Positions 57,132 through 64,000 of a stretch of DNA of 64,000 nt are shown here, piece after piece. Location: positions 62,001-126,000 of the forward strand of contig NZ_DGIR01000009.1 of assembly GCF_002386445.1 (NCBI RefSeq), given 5' to 3'. This stretch comes from Pseudomonas sp. UBA4617. Its GTDB lineage: Bacteria > Pseudomonadota > Gammaproteobacteria > Pseudomonadales > Pseudomonadaceae. Made by a program: the position numbers and the translations under genes. The first letter of the stretch is position 1, and every line of letters begins with the position of its first letter. The notes under the pieces are model-generated. The model was given only the letters and a program-made list of their open reading frames with translations. It was not told where the DNA came from and did no database searches.

Positions 57132-59473
57132 CACTTGCATTCCAACGGGCCGATCAGGGGGATCGAGCCTTGCGCTTCAGGCAGGTCGAACGCTACCCGG
57201 CAATGCCCGCCGCCGGCCAGCTCCACCTGCAGGCTGTTGTGCGGCGCCAGGTTTTCCAGGTACACCAGGCCATCCCATCCGACAACTGCCTGGCTGCCGG
57301 TTTCGACATGGGTGACACGGCTGCCCAACGTGACCACCCGCCGGTTGGCGTCCACCAGTTCGACGCTGGCCGCCAGCACGCGCCGCAGCGGGAACTCCAG
57401 CAGGTAGCCGCTGCCACGGCGCACCGCCACGCGCTGCTCCACTTGCGTGGCAAGGATGTCCGGCGGCAAGTTCATCGGGTCGATTTCGTACTTGCCGCGG
57501 TAGTAGCCACTGCTGTACGGCACCAGCAGATGGCCACCGGCATCGGTGCGGCCGATTTCCTGGTTTTCATAGCGCACCGGCACATCGGCGTAACCATGGG
57601 TGCTGACCAGCACGAAGGCATCGTCGATGCGGTTGGCGGCGAACAGCCCCGCATCCATCCACACCAGCGATCCGCTGGCGTCGGCCCAACGGGTCATCTC
57701 GCCCGTGCTGCCATATACGCCTGCCTGCAACTGTACCGACTGCAAACGCCAGGTGACATCGGCCTGGCGGTAGGCATCGCGCTCGCTACCGGCGGCATAG
57801 CCCAGGTTGTAACCGACACCGCCACCGACGGGCACCGCGCGGCTGTAGTTCACGCGCTGCAGGCGCTCACCCTGCTGGCTGCGCTCCAGGGCCAGGGCCA
57901 GGGTGCCATGCAGGTCGAACGGTATGACCAACTGCGCCTGCACCGCCCACTGGCTGTCCCCCAGTTCACGGTTGGCCGACAGGTACAGGCTGCTGCTGCC
58001 CCACAGCGGCTTGCTGTAGCTGAGGTTGAGCAGCCGGGTACGGGTACCGTCGCCAGCGCGCACGTCGAAATAGCCGGCGCCAATGTTGCCGTACTGGTTC
58101 AGGTTCAGGCTGAACGTGACCTGTTCGCTGCGCTGGCTCAGTTGCAGGTCCTGGCTGTCGACTCGGGTCAGGTCGGCGTAGCTGCCGTAACGTTGCAGGC
58201 GCTGGTAGCTGAAGCCGATGCGCTGGCTGTTGTACTGGTAGCCGAGGGCAACCTGGTGACCGTTGTCACCCTCGAACTGGCTCTGCGCCAGGGCCGCGTT
58301 GAGCACACCAAGGTTGCCCAGGCGCATGTTGCCGCCCAGCCCGCCCAGCATCAGCGACTTGGCGGTCTCGGCATGGCTTTCCAAGGTGAAGCTGTCGCTG
58401 ACCCCGTAGCGCAGGCTGGCCGAGGCAACTCCGGGGCCGTAGGCGAAATCGCGCACGCCATAATCCCGGCGCAGGCTACCGGCAGACATCGAATAATCCA
58501 TCAGGCCTTCTTGCAGCAGGCTGCTGGTGACATAGAACGGCAAGGTGGTCGACACCTGCCGGCCAAGCGCATCGGTGGTGACCACCACGGCTTCCCCCGC
58601 GCCATTGATGAACGGCACGTTGGTCAAGGTGTAGGGGCCAGGTTGCAGCTCGCTGGTGCTGGCCTTGTAGCCATTGATGAACAGGTCGAGCGAGGTCGGT
58701 ACCGCCGCTTCGCCAGCGAACGCCGGCAACGGATAGGTGACCAGGTCGGGGCGTATCGCGAAGTCGCGAGACAAGCGCAAGCCGCCCACCCGCACCGAGC
58801 TGCTCCAGGGCAAGGCGCCGGTCACCAGGTCACCAGCTTCGTAAGTCAACAGGCGCTGCTCGTCGCTGAAGCGCCAGCTGGTGTCGTAACGCAAGAAGCC
58901 CTGATGCCTCTCGCCGCTCGGCGCACCGTTGAACGACTGGCGCCACTGCCCGGTGCTGGAGAATGTGCCCCAGCTGTCGAACAGGCGCAGCTCATTCCAG
59001 GCCGCCAGGTAGCTGCCCGCATCATCGCTGTCGTTGAGGTACAGGTCGTAGTTGAACAAGGCGCCAAAGCTGCTGCGCGCCTCAGTCGCCGGGTACAGGT
59101 TCCGCTCGCCCACTTGCTGGGCGGGCAGCCAGGCGGGCGGTACCTGTAGCAGCAGCCGCTGGTTCTGGCTGTCGTAGTCGGCGTGCAACCCCGCGATGGC
59201 GTCCAGGGCCAGTTCACCCTGGGGGTCGCCTGGCAGCGAGACACCGGCCGCGCGCAGCACCTCGCTGTCCACAAACAGCTGCCCGGCGCGCTGCTGCACC
59301 GCCACCAATTCAGCCTTGGGCATCTGGTTCACCAGCAGCTCGAGGTACAGCGTGGCGTCGGCGATGGCGGAGACCTCCGTCGGAGGCGGTGGCAGCTCGT
59401 CGGCCAGCACCAGGCCGGAGCCGACCATGGCCAGCCGCAGGCTCCAGCAGGGCACCATCGTCAGCCACCTCAC
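57131..59473 (-). CDS. csuD: Archaic chaperone-usher fimbrial usher
   Basis: This 780-residue outer-membrane usher secretes and assembles pilins. It has a signal peptide ending LVLA, an N-terminal plug region, and a C-terminal barrel with repeated aromatic strands. DLFINGYKASTSELQPGPYTLTNVPFINGAGEAVVVTTDALGRQ is the conserved middle-domain stretch. I chose the GTG at 59473, which has AGGA eight bases upstream; an in-frame ATG at 59521 would add 16 residues. Confidence 0.9.
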   Translation of the reverse strand: MRWLTMVPCWSLRLAMVGSGLVLADELPPPPTEVSAIADATLYLELLVNQMPKAELVAVQQRAGQLFVDSEVLRAAGVSLPGDPQGELALDAIAGLHADYDSQNQRLLLQVPPAWLPAQQVGERNLYPATEARSSFGALFNYDLYLNDSDDAGSYLAAWNELRLFDSWGTFSSTGQWRQSFNGAPSGERHQGFLRYDTSWRFSDEQRLLTYEAGDLVTGALPWSSSVRVGGLRLSRDFAIRPDLVTYPLPAFAGEAAVPTSLDLFINGYKASTSELQPGPYTLTNVPFINGAGEAVVVTTDALGRQVSTTLPFYVTSSLLQEGLMDYSMSAGSLRRDYGVRDFAYGPGVASASLRYGVSDSFTLESHAETAKSLMLGGLGGNMRLGNLGVLNAALAQSQFEGDNGHQVALGYQYNSQRIGFSYQRLQRYGSYADLTRVDSQDLQLSQRSEQVTFSLNLNQYGNIGAGYFDVRAGDGTRTRLLNLSYSKPLWGSSSLYLSANRELGDSQWAVQAQLVIPFDLHGTLALALERSQQGERLQRVNYSRAVPVGGGVGYNLGYAAGSERDAYRQADVTWRLQSVQLQAGVYGSTGEMTRWADASGSLVWMDAGLFAANRIDDAFVLVSTHGYADVPVRYENQEIGRTDAGGHLLVPYSSGYYRGKYEIDPMNLPPDILATQVEQRVAVRRGSGYLLEFPLRRVLAASVELVDANRRVVTLGSRVTHVETGSQAVVGWDGLVYLENLAPHNSLQVELAGGGHCRVAFDLPEAQGSIPLIGPLECK

Positions 59474-59533
59474 ACACGGATTCCTGCCATTGCCGGGTCC
59501 TCCCTGGCCCACAAGCGGCATTCAGGCGCTGGC

Positions 59534-60310
59534 TCATTGGCCTTGGCGGATGGCGTCCGCGCTGCTCTGGCCGTTCACCCGCCCTTTCAACACACTGCCT
59601 GCATGGGCAGCCAGCGGCGCCGGCCAGCGCATGCTGGCCCCCGGCAGTACATAGCCCAACAGGCCCTCTGCCAATGCCTTGCTCTGGCTCCCCTGCTGCA
59701 CCACCACATCGGTCAGGCGGGCGTGCACCGGGCCGGTATTGCGCAGTTCCACATAGGGCTTGCCCTGGACGGTCACCGCACGCCAGCTGAGTTGCGGCTT
59801 GCCAATGCCCTCGGCAGTGCGCTTGCCCTCAGGGTCGGCCCTGCCCCACAGGCCTTCGCCGTAGACGAACAGCGGTACCGAATAGCGCATCTGCAGGCGG
59901 ATCGCTGCAGTAGTGCCAGGCTCGGCCTTGTCGACCGGGATGGCCGGCGGGATTTCGTCAATGATGATGCGGTAGGCCTGCTCCTGGCCGACTGGCGAGG
60001 GCGCGGTGCGGGTCAGGCGGATCAATTGCCTCTGCCCGGGAGCGATGCTGGCCACTGGCGGGCTGCCGATGATCTCGCGCTGCGCCTGGAACTGCTCCTG
60101 ATAGCCATCCTGACGCCAGGCAAACACCCGCACCTGAAGGTTGGCCGCCGTGGTGCCGCGGTTTTCCAGCCACAGCGCGCCGGCTTTCTGATCAGCTTCC
60201 AGCACCGGATCAATCGGCCAGATCAGCACCGAGGTTGCCGCCCCGGCCGGCAGGCTCGCCAGCCACAACGCTCCGACCCACCTACGCGCCCACTTCGCGC
60301 CTGCCCCCAT
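59534..60310 (-). CDS. csuC: Periplasmic pilus chaperone
   Basis: This 258-residue chaperone has a signal peptide ending PAGAA and the Ig-like chaperone fold, with WPIDPVLEADQKAGALWLENRG and QRQLIRLTRTAP in domain 1 and IRLQMRYSVPLFVYG in the linker. It caps SCPU pilins by donor-strand complementation. It lies between the pilin genes and the usher. Confidence 0.92.
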   Translation of the reverse strand: MGAGAKWARRWVGALWLASLPAGAATSVLIWPIDPVLEADQKAGALWLENRGTTAANLQVRVFAWRQDGYQEQFQAQREIIGSPPVASIAPGQRQLIRLTRTAPSPVGQEQAYRIIIDEIPPAIPVDKAEPGTTAAIRLQMRYSVPLFVYGEGLWGRADPEGKRTAEGIGKPQLSWRAVTVQGKPYVELRNTGPVHARLTDVVVQQGSQSKALAEGLLGYVLPGASMRWPAPLAAHAGSVLKGRVNGQSSADAIRQGQ

Positions 60311-60349
60311 GAATCTCTCCTTGAATACTGGTCGTCGATGCCGACGTGC

Positions 60350-60853
60350 TCACCAGCTCACCGTCACCTGCACCACATCCGTGTAGGTCCCGGCCGGCAG
60401 CGTACCGGTCAGCTGAACCCGACCGTACACCGGCAGCCTGATCGCCGTCGGGTCGCTGTAGTTCACGGCGACGTTCTGGCCGATCCCCAGGTTCTGGCTG
60501 TAGGCCGCATCCTGGTACAACTGGTATGCCAACACCTGGGTGCCACCGGTGCGCTTGAGATTGCGCGTACCGCTGGCACTGTTCTGCCCGCCATCCACGC
60601 TCATGTTCAAGGCCACCCCCGGAGTGCACTGGAAGGTCACCGTAGAGCCACCCAGCGAGGTGCCGACAGCCCCGCTGGCCAGCGCCGACTGCGAGCCATA
60701 GTCAAGCGTTCCGAAGCTGCTGACACCCCCCACCACCAGGCACCCTGCGACGATCTGCGCAGTCACCGCAAAGCTGCTTGTGGTCGCCGCATCCAGCGGC
60801 GCAGCCAGCAGCACGCCAAGGCAGGTCAGCCCACCCGCCAGCCAGCTGCGCAT
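60350..60853 (-). CDS. SCPU-domain pilin subunit
   Basis: This 167-residue exported pilin has a signal peptide ending LDAA, an SCPU domain with a Cys pair (C38 in VAGCLVVGG and C76 in FQCTPG) and the C-terminal QVTVSW strand. It is the fourth pilin of the csu operon and starts three bases after the previous stop. Confidence 0.88.
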   Translation of the reverse strand: MRSWLAGGLTCLGVLLAAPLDAATTSSFAVTAQIVAGCLVVGGVSSFGTLDYGSQSALASGAVGTSLGGSTVTFQCTPGVALNMSVDGGQNSASGTRNLKRTGGTQVLAYQLYQDAAYSQNLGIGQNVAVNYSDPTAIRLPVYGRVQLTGTLPAGTYTDVVQVTVSW

Positions 60854-60856
60854 GGC

Positions 60857-61387
60857 TCAGAACGACAGCTCGACAGACACCGTGTCGGTGTACACCCCGG
60901 CCGGCAGGCCCGCCTTGCCACGTGCCTGGCCGTACAGGTTGACGGTCTGGGCCACGCCGGAGCTGGTCGGCAAGGTGATGGTGCCGTCGATGGCCAGCAG
61001 CTGCGAATGCCCGGCATCGGTGTAGAAGTCGTAAGGCACGTAATTGCCGGCGCCATCGGCCAGCGCCCGCGTGCCCCCGGTCGACTGGCCGTCGTTGAGG
61101 CCAGCCCGTACGCGGATCACCGGTATCGTACCGGCCGAACACAGCACGCTCATCGCCCCTCCGCCACCGCCGATTACCTGGGCGCCGGCCGTGGTGAACA
61201 GGGCATCCTGCGTGCCGAAATTCAAGCTACCGAAGTTCATCCCCGAGGTGCCCGAGCTGCCATTGACCTGGCATGCCGCGGTCAGGGTCAGCGTCGAGTT
61301 GATGTTCCCGGTCGTGGCGGCATGGGCCTGGAAGGCCAGCGCCAGACCCAGGCCGGCAAGGATGCAGCATGAAAGGTTCGATCGCAT
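60857..61387 (-). CDS. SCPU-domain pilin subunit (CsuA/B-like)
   Basis: This 176-residue exported SCPU pilin has a signal peptide ending QAHA, cysteines at AACQVNG and SVLCSAG, and a Gly-rich SGTSGMNFGSLNFG segment. Its start is 19 bases after the previous pilin gene ends. It may be the main shaft subunit. Confidence 0.88.
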   Translation of the reverse strand: MRSNLSCCILAGLGLALAFQAHAATTGNINSTLTLTAACQVNGSSGTSGMNFGSLNFGTQDALFTTAGAQVIGGGGGAMSVLCSAGTIPVIRVRAGLNDGQSTGGTRALADGAGNYVPYDFYTDAGHSQLLAIDGTITLPTSSGVAQTVNLYGQARGKAGLPAGVYTDTVSVELSF

Positions 61388-61406
61388 CGGCGTCTCCTAA
61401 TCGGTG

Positions 61407-61964
61407 TTACCAGTCCAGGGTCACTCTCAGGGTGTCACGGTACAGCCCGGCCGGCAGGGCACGCGGCTGCGCCACCACCACACCGTAAATAGGGATCGGC
61501 ACCTGGTGGGCGCCGCTGATGGTGAAGGCACGCGCCTGACCGATGCCGTAGCGGCTGTTGCCACCCGGGTCGATAGCCAGTTGATAGGGAATCAGTTCGC
61601 GGCCGTTGCTCAGCCGCCGTATGCCATCGCTGCCATTCAGGCCGCCGTTGATGCGCACGTTGAACGCGCGGACGTCAGGGGTGCAGCTGATCTGCAGGCT
61701 ACCCTGGCCACCCAGGTCCTCGACCCGGCTGCGCAGCGGCTGGTCCCAGCCAAGGCCCCGCTCGCCGAAATCCAGCACTCCGGGGTTGCCCACCAGGGTC
61801 GCTTGCGTGCCGTTGCTGCTGACCTGACAGGCCGTGCTGATCACCAGGCGCGCCTGGATGAAGCCGGAGCTGGTGCCATGCGCCGCACCGCTGGGCACCA
61901 GCAACGGGCCCAGGCCAAGTAGCAGGATCGAGGTTCGGCTGATGGCCGTCGAGTTCCTGTGCAT
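61407..61964 (-). CDS. SCPU-domain pilin subunit
   Basis: This 185-residue exported protein has the SCPU domain with STACQVSSN and QISCTPD cysteines and C-terminal DTLRVTLDW. The ATG at 61964 has AGGG eight bases upstream; the longer in-frame ORF would run back into the previous gene. Confidence 0.85.
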   Translation of the reverse strand: MHRNSTAISRTSILLLGLGPLLVPSGAAHGTSSGFIQARLVISTACQVSSNGTQATLVGNPGVLDFGERGLGWDQPLRSRVEDLGGQGSLQISCTPDVRAFNVRINGGLNGSDGIRRLSNGRELIPYQLAIDPGGNSRYGIGQARAFTISGAHQVPIPIYGVVVAQPRALPAGLYRDTLRVTLDW

Positions 61965-61974
61965 GGCGGCAGCC

Positions 61975-62502
61975 CTACCAGGTGAGCGTGATTTTGAGCA
62001 GGTCGGCATACCTGCCTGCCTGCGGTACCCAGGCCAGCTTGTCGATGCGCGCGTACAACGGCAGCTCGACCGAGCCGCTGTCCGGCACCCGCGCCGAATG
62101 GGCTACATCCACTGCCAACGGTTCGCGCCAGGCGGCATCGCGGTAAAGCCGGTAAGGGATCGGCCGGGCCTTGTCATCTTCGCTGGCCAGAAAACGCAGC
62201 TCGCCGATGCCGCCATGCTGGCCGCCGTCGACGCGCACCTGATACGGGGTGTGCGGATTGCATTCCAGGCGCGGCGGGCGCTGGCTCAACAGCACACCAC
62301 TTAGCGGCGCACCAGGGCCGTCGAGGCGTGCGGCCGCACCCAGGTCGACAAGCCCCAGCGCCTGGGCGCCGGCGTCGCGCGGTTGGCCGACCAGCATGCA
62401 GCCGCGCTGCACCAGCACGCGTACCTCCACCAGGAAGTCCGCCGCCGTGGTGCTGGTGCTCACCATCAGGCCCAGCAACGCGGGCAGGAAGCGTTCCGTC
62501 AC
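61975..62502 (-). CDS. SCPU-domain pilin subunit, first gene of csu operon
   Basis: This 175-residue exported protein is a more divergent SCPU member. It has QRGCMLVGQ and RLECNPH cysteines and ends LLKITLTW. The GTG at 62502 has AAGGA eight bases upstream and puts the signal peptide first (LPALLGLMVSTSTTAA). It opens the leftward operon of four pilins, chaperone, usher and adhesin. Confidence 0.82.
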   Translation of the reverse strand: MTERFLPALLGLMVSTSTTAADFLVEVRVLVQRGCMLVGQPRDAGAQALGLVDLGAAARLDGPGAPLSGVLLSQRPPRLECNPHTPYQVRVDGGQHGGIGELRFLASEDDKARPIPYRLYRDAAWREPLAVDVAHSARVPDSGSVELPLYARIDKLAWVPQAGRYADLLKITLTW

Positions 62503-62768
62503 GTTGATTATCCTTGTCGATGTGTGCAGACCTGAGCGTAGCAGCGAGTTGACATCACGGAGGTGGCATACGGCCATTTTTTTGTGTTAGCAACAAAGCG
62601 ATAGGTCCACGCTAAAAACACCCGGCCTGGCGCCGAACCCACCGCGACTTCAGGCCTCCAATGCTCAAGGCCGGCACTGGTGCCGATAATCTGTTAGGGT
62701 GAAGCACTCTTATCCTGCACCAGACACATACGGCACGCATGGACAGACATGACAGGAGCGTTTCATCG
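62503..62768. promoter_or_regulatory. Divergent region between csu operon and bacteriophytochrome
   Basis: This 266-bp gap must hold promoters for both directions. It contains a poly-T tract (about 62577-62583) and a TTGACA at 62548-62553 without a convincing -10 partner. I see no clear operator. Confidence 0.3.
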
Positions 62769-64000
62769 ATGACTGCAGACAGCACGCTCACCCAGGCCCT
62801 TGAACGCTGTGCCCAGGAGCCGATCCAGCTGCCTGGCAGCATCCAGCCCCACGGGTTCCTGCTGGTGCTGGACGAAGCCGATCTGCGCGTGCTCCAGGCC
62901 AGTGAAAATGTCGAGCAGTGGCTGGGCTTACCCGCCCGGGAAATCATCGGTTGCAGCTTTGCAGAGCTGGTCAGCGCTGACTTCGACCTGCGTCTGCACC
63001 TGGCCCGCCAGCCCGAGGACGAAGCGTTTCCGTTCCATATCGGTGACGTGCAACTGCGCCAGGGCGCACCGTACAGCCGGATACTGCACCTGCTGACACA
63101 CCGTCACGACCAGGTCCTGATTGCCGAATTCGAGCCCCCACGGCTGCCAGACGACCTTGCCGCACAGGGCGATTACTACCCGCTGGTGCGCAGCTTCGTC
63201 GGTCGCCTGCACCAGGCCGCCAGCATTGACGAACTGCTGCAGCAAACCGTTGTGCAACTCAAGCGCATCACTGGCTTTGGCCGGGTCAAGGCCTACCGTT
63301 TCGACGCTGAAGGCAACGGCCAGGTGCTGGCCGAAGAGGCCGACCCGGGCTATCCCAGCTACCTGGGCCTATGCTTCCCGGCCGCCGATATTCCACGCCA
63401 GGCGCGCGAGCTGTACCGGGTCAACCGCATCCGCGTGATCGAGGACGCCAACTACCAGCCCTCGCCGCTGCTGCCTGCTGCCAACCCGCGCACGGGCAAG
63501 CCACTGGACCTGAGCTTTGCCGCGCTGCGCAGCGTATCGCCGGTGCACCTGCAATACATGCGCAACATGGGCACCCTGGCCTCGATGTCGCTGTCGATTG
63601 TGGTCGATGGGCAATTGTGGGGGCTGATCTCCTGCCACCACCAGCAACCGCGCCCGGTGGACCTGCGCACCCGCACCGCCTGCGAACTGCTCGCCAGCGT
63701 GCTGTCGTTGCAGATCGAGTCACGCGAGTCGCACGCCAACACGCGTCAGCTGCTGCAGTTGCGCCAGCACATCGTGCGCATGATTTCCTCCATGGCCGAC
63801 CATGACAGTGTCAGCGACGGCCTGCGCGATTTGCCAGACGTGTTGCTGGCCTTCGCAGGTGCCCAGGGCGCTGCGGTCATCTCGGCCGAACGTTGCGACC
63901 TGATCGGCAAGACCCCGCCCGCCGCGCAAGTCACCGCGCTGGTGCACTGGCTGACGCAACGGGGCGAAGAGACCGTCTTTTACAGCGACAACCTGCAGCG
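62769..64000 (+). CDS. bphP: Bacteriophytochrome sensor (5' part only)
   Basis: The frame stays open to the window end, giving 410 residues. The N-terminal PAS domain begins ALERCAQEPIQLPGSIQPHG, with C14 at the position of the biliverdin-binding cysteine of bacterial phytochromes. The GAF domain (about 137-310) has the PAADIP motif (204-209, D207) and H260, both of the chromophore pocket. The PHY domain begins after about residue 325. A histidine kinase or other output would lie beyond the window. It is divergent from the csu pilus operon, so light control of attachment is conceivable. Confidence 0.93.
   Translation, partial: MTADSTLTQALERCAQEPIQLPGSIQPHGFLLVLDEADLRVLQASENVEQWLGLPAREIIGCSFAELVSADFDLRLHLARQPEDEAFPFHIGDVQLRQGAPYSRILHLLTHRHDQVLIAEFEPPRLPDDLAAQGDYYPLVRSFVGRLHQAASIDELLQQTVVQLKRITGFGRVKAYRFDAEGNGQVLAEEADPGYPSYLGLCFPAADIPRQARELYRVNRIRVIEDANYQPSPLLPAANPRTGKPLDLSFAALRSVSPVHLQYMRNMGTLASMSLSIVVDGQLWGLISCHHQQPRPVDLRTRTACELLASVLSLQIESRESHANTRQLLQLRQHIVRMISSMADHDSVSDGLRDLPDVLLAFAGAQGAAVISAERCDLIGKTPPAAQVTALVHWLTQRGEETVFYSDNLQ

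Noticed and set aside
57035..59149. 704-codon open frame on the + strand opposite the csu usher
   Set aside because: Its composition is typical of antisense to GC-rich genes, and the usher on the other strand has clear family motifs and a signal peptide.
62548..62553. TTGACA as a -35 element for the bacteriophytochrome gene
   Set aside because: No good -10 hexamer lies 16-18 bases downstream, so a promoter is not supported.

Overview
This 64 kb window is high-GC, gene-dense bacterial chromosome. The gene content and order point to a fluorescent Pseudomonas of the P. putida group: CzcCBA, AroQ/AroE-like, PolB, Cti, MetH, ferredoxin-type CysI plus DUF934, a Csu archaic pilus operon and a bacteriophytochrome, with P. 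putida-style palindromic intergenic repeats. This assignment is inference from gene order and protein character; no 16S gene is present. I see no tRNA, rRNA, insertion sequence, prophage or CRISPR array, and no stretch over 300 bases without a gene. The first gene (MFS transporter) and the last gene (phytochrome) are cut by the window edges.

Layout. 0-8 kb: end of an MFS transporter, a leftward heavy-metal efflux operon czcCBA, and a divergent aroQ/shikimate dehydrogenase-like pair. 8-15.3 kb: the most interesting block. It holds a leftward DUF2790 protein plus TlpA-like thioredoxin, a rightward two-component system, a rightward heme-type membrane protein plus DoxX pair, and a leftward bufferin-type RiPP operon. 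The RiPP precursor carries six EGKCG motifs and two EF-hands, followed by a DUF692 MNIO enzyme and its DUF2063 partner. A tandem NATACA-N4-NATACA element lies in three intergenic regions of this block and I found it at no other intergenic site, so these genes may form one regulon under the local response regulator. 15.4-20 kb: a 1508-residue LRR/NEL-type E3 ubiquitin-ligase effector. 20-24.8 kb: DNA polymerase II and an efflux MFS divergent from a LysR regulator across a perfect 14-bp palindrome. 24.8-31.5 kb: a second LysR regulator, YcgG/LysE/SGNH-like genes, a Sel1-like exported protein, and azlC-azlD-araC. 31.5-37 kb: copper chaperones PCuAC and SCO1, NfuA, an acyltransferase and the fatty acid cis/trans isomerase Cti. 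37-45 kb: metH, two small membrane proteins, a sugar-type periplasmic binding protein, cysI and DUF934. 45-56 kb: a 522-residue unknown protein, dkgB plus an AraJ-like MFS, a DUF1348 protein, a second two-component system, MlaA, the fosmidomycin exporter Fsr, an AraC regulator and an M14 carboxypeptidase. 56-62.5 kb: a seven-gene leftward Csu chaperone-usher pilus operon, divergent from the bacteriophytochrome.

How it fits together. Several modules handle metals in the cell envelope: CzcCBA efflux, the bufferin system, DoxX, the heme-type membrane protein, the TlpA thioredoxin, PCuAC and SCO1. Others cover sulfur and methionine assimilation (cysI, metH), amino-acid and drug export (AzlCD, LysE, MFS, Fsr), membrane adaptation (Cti, MlaA), and surface attachment or light sensing (Csu, BphP). 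The coordination proposed for the 8-15 kb block is a hypothesis from shared DNA motifs and known family associations.
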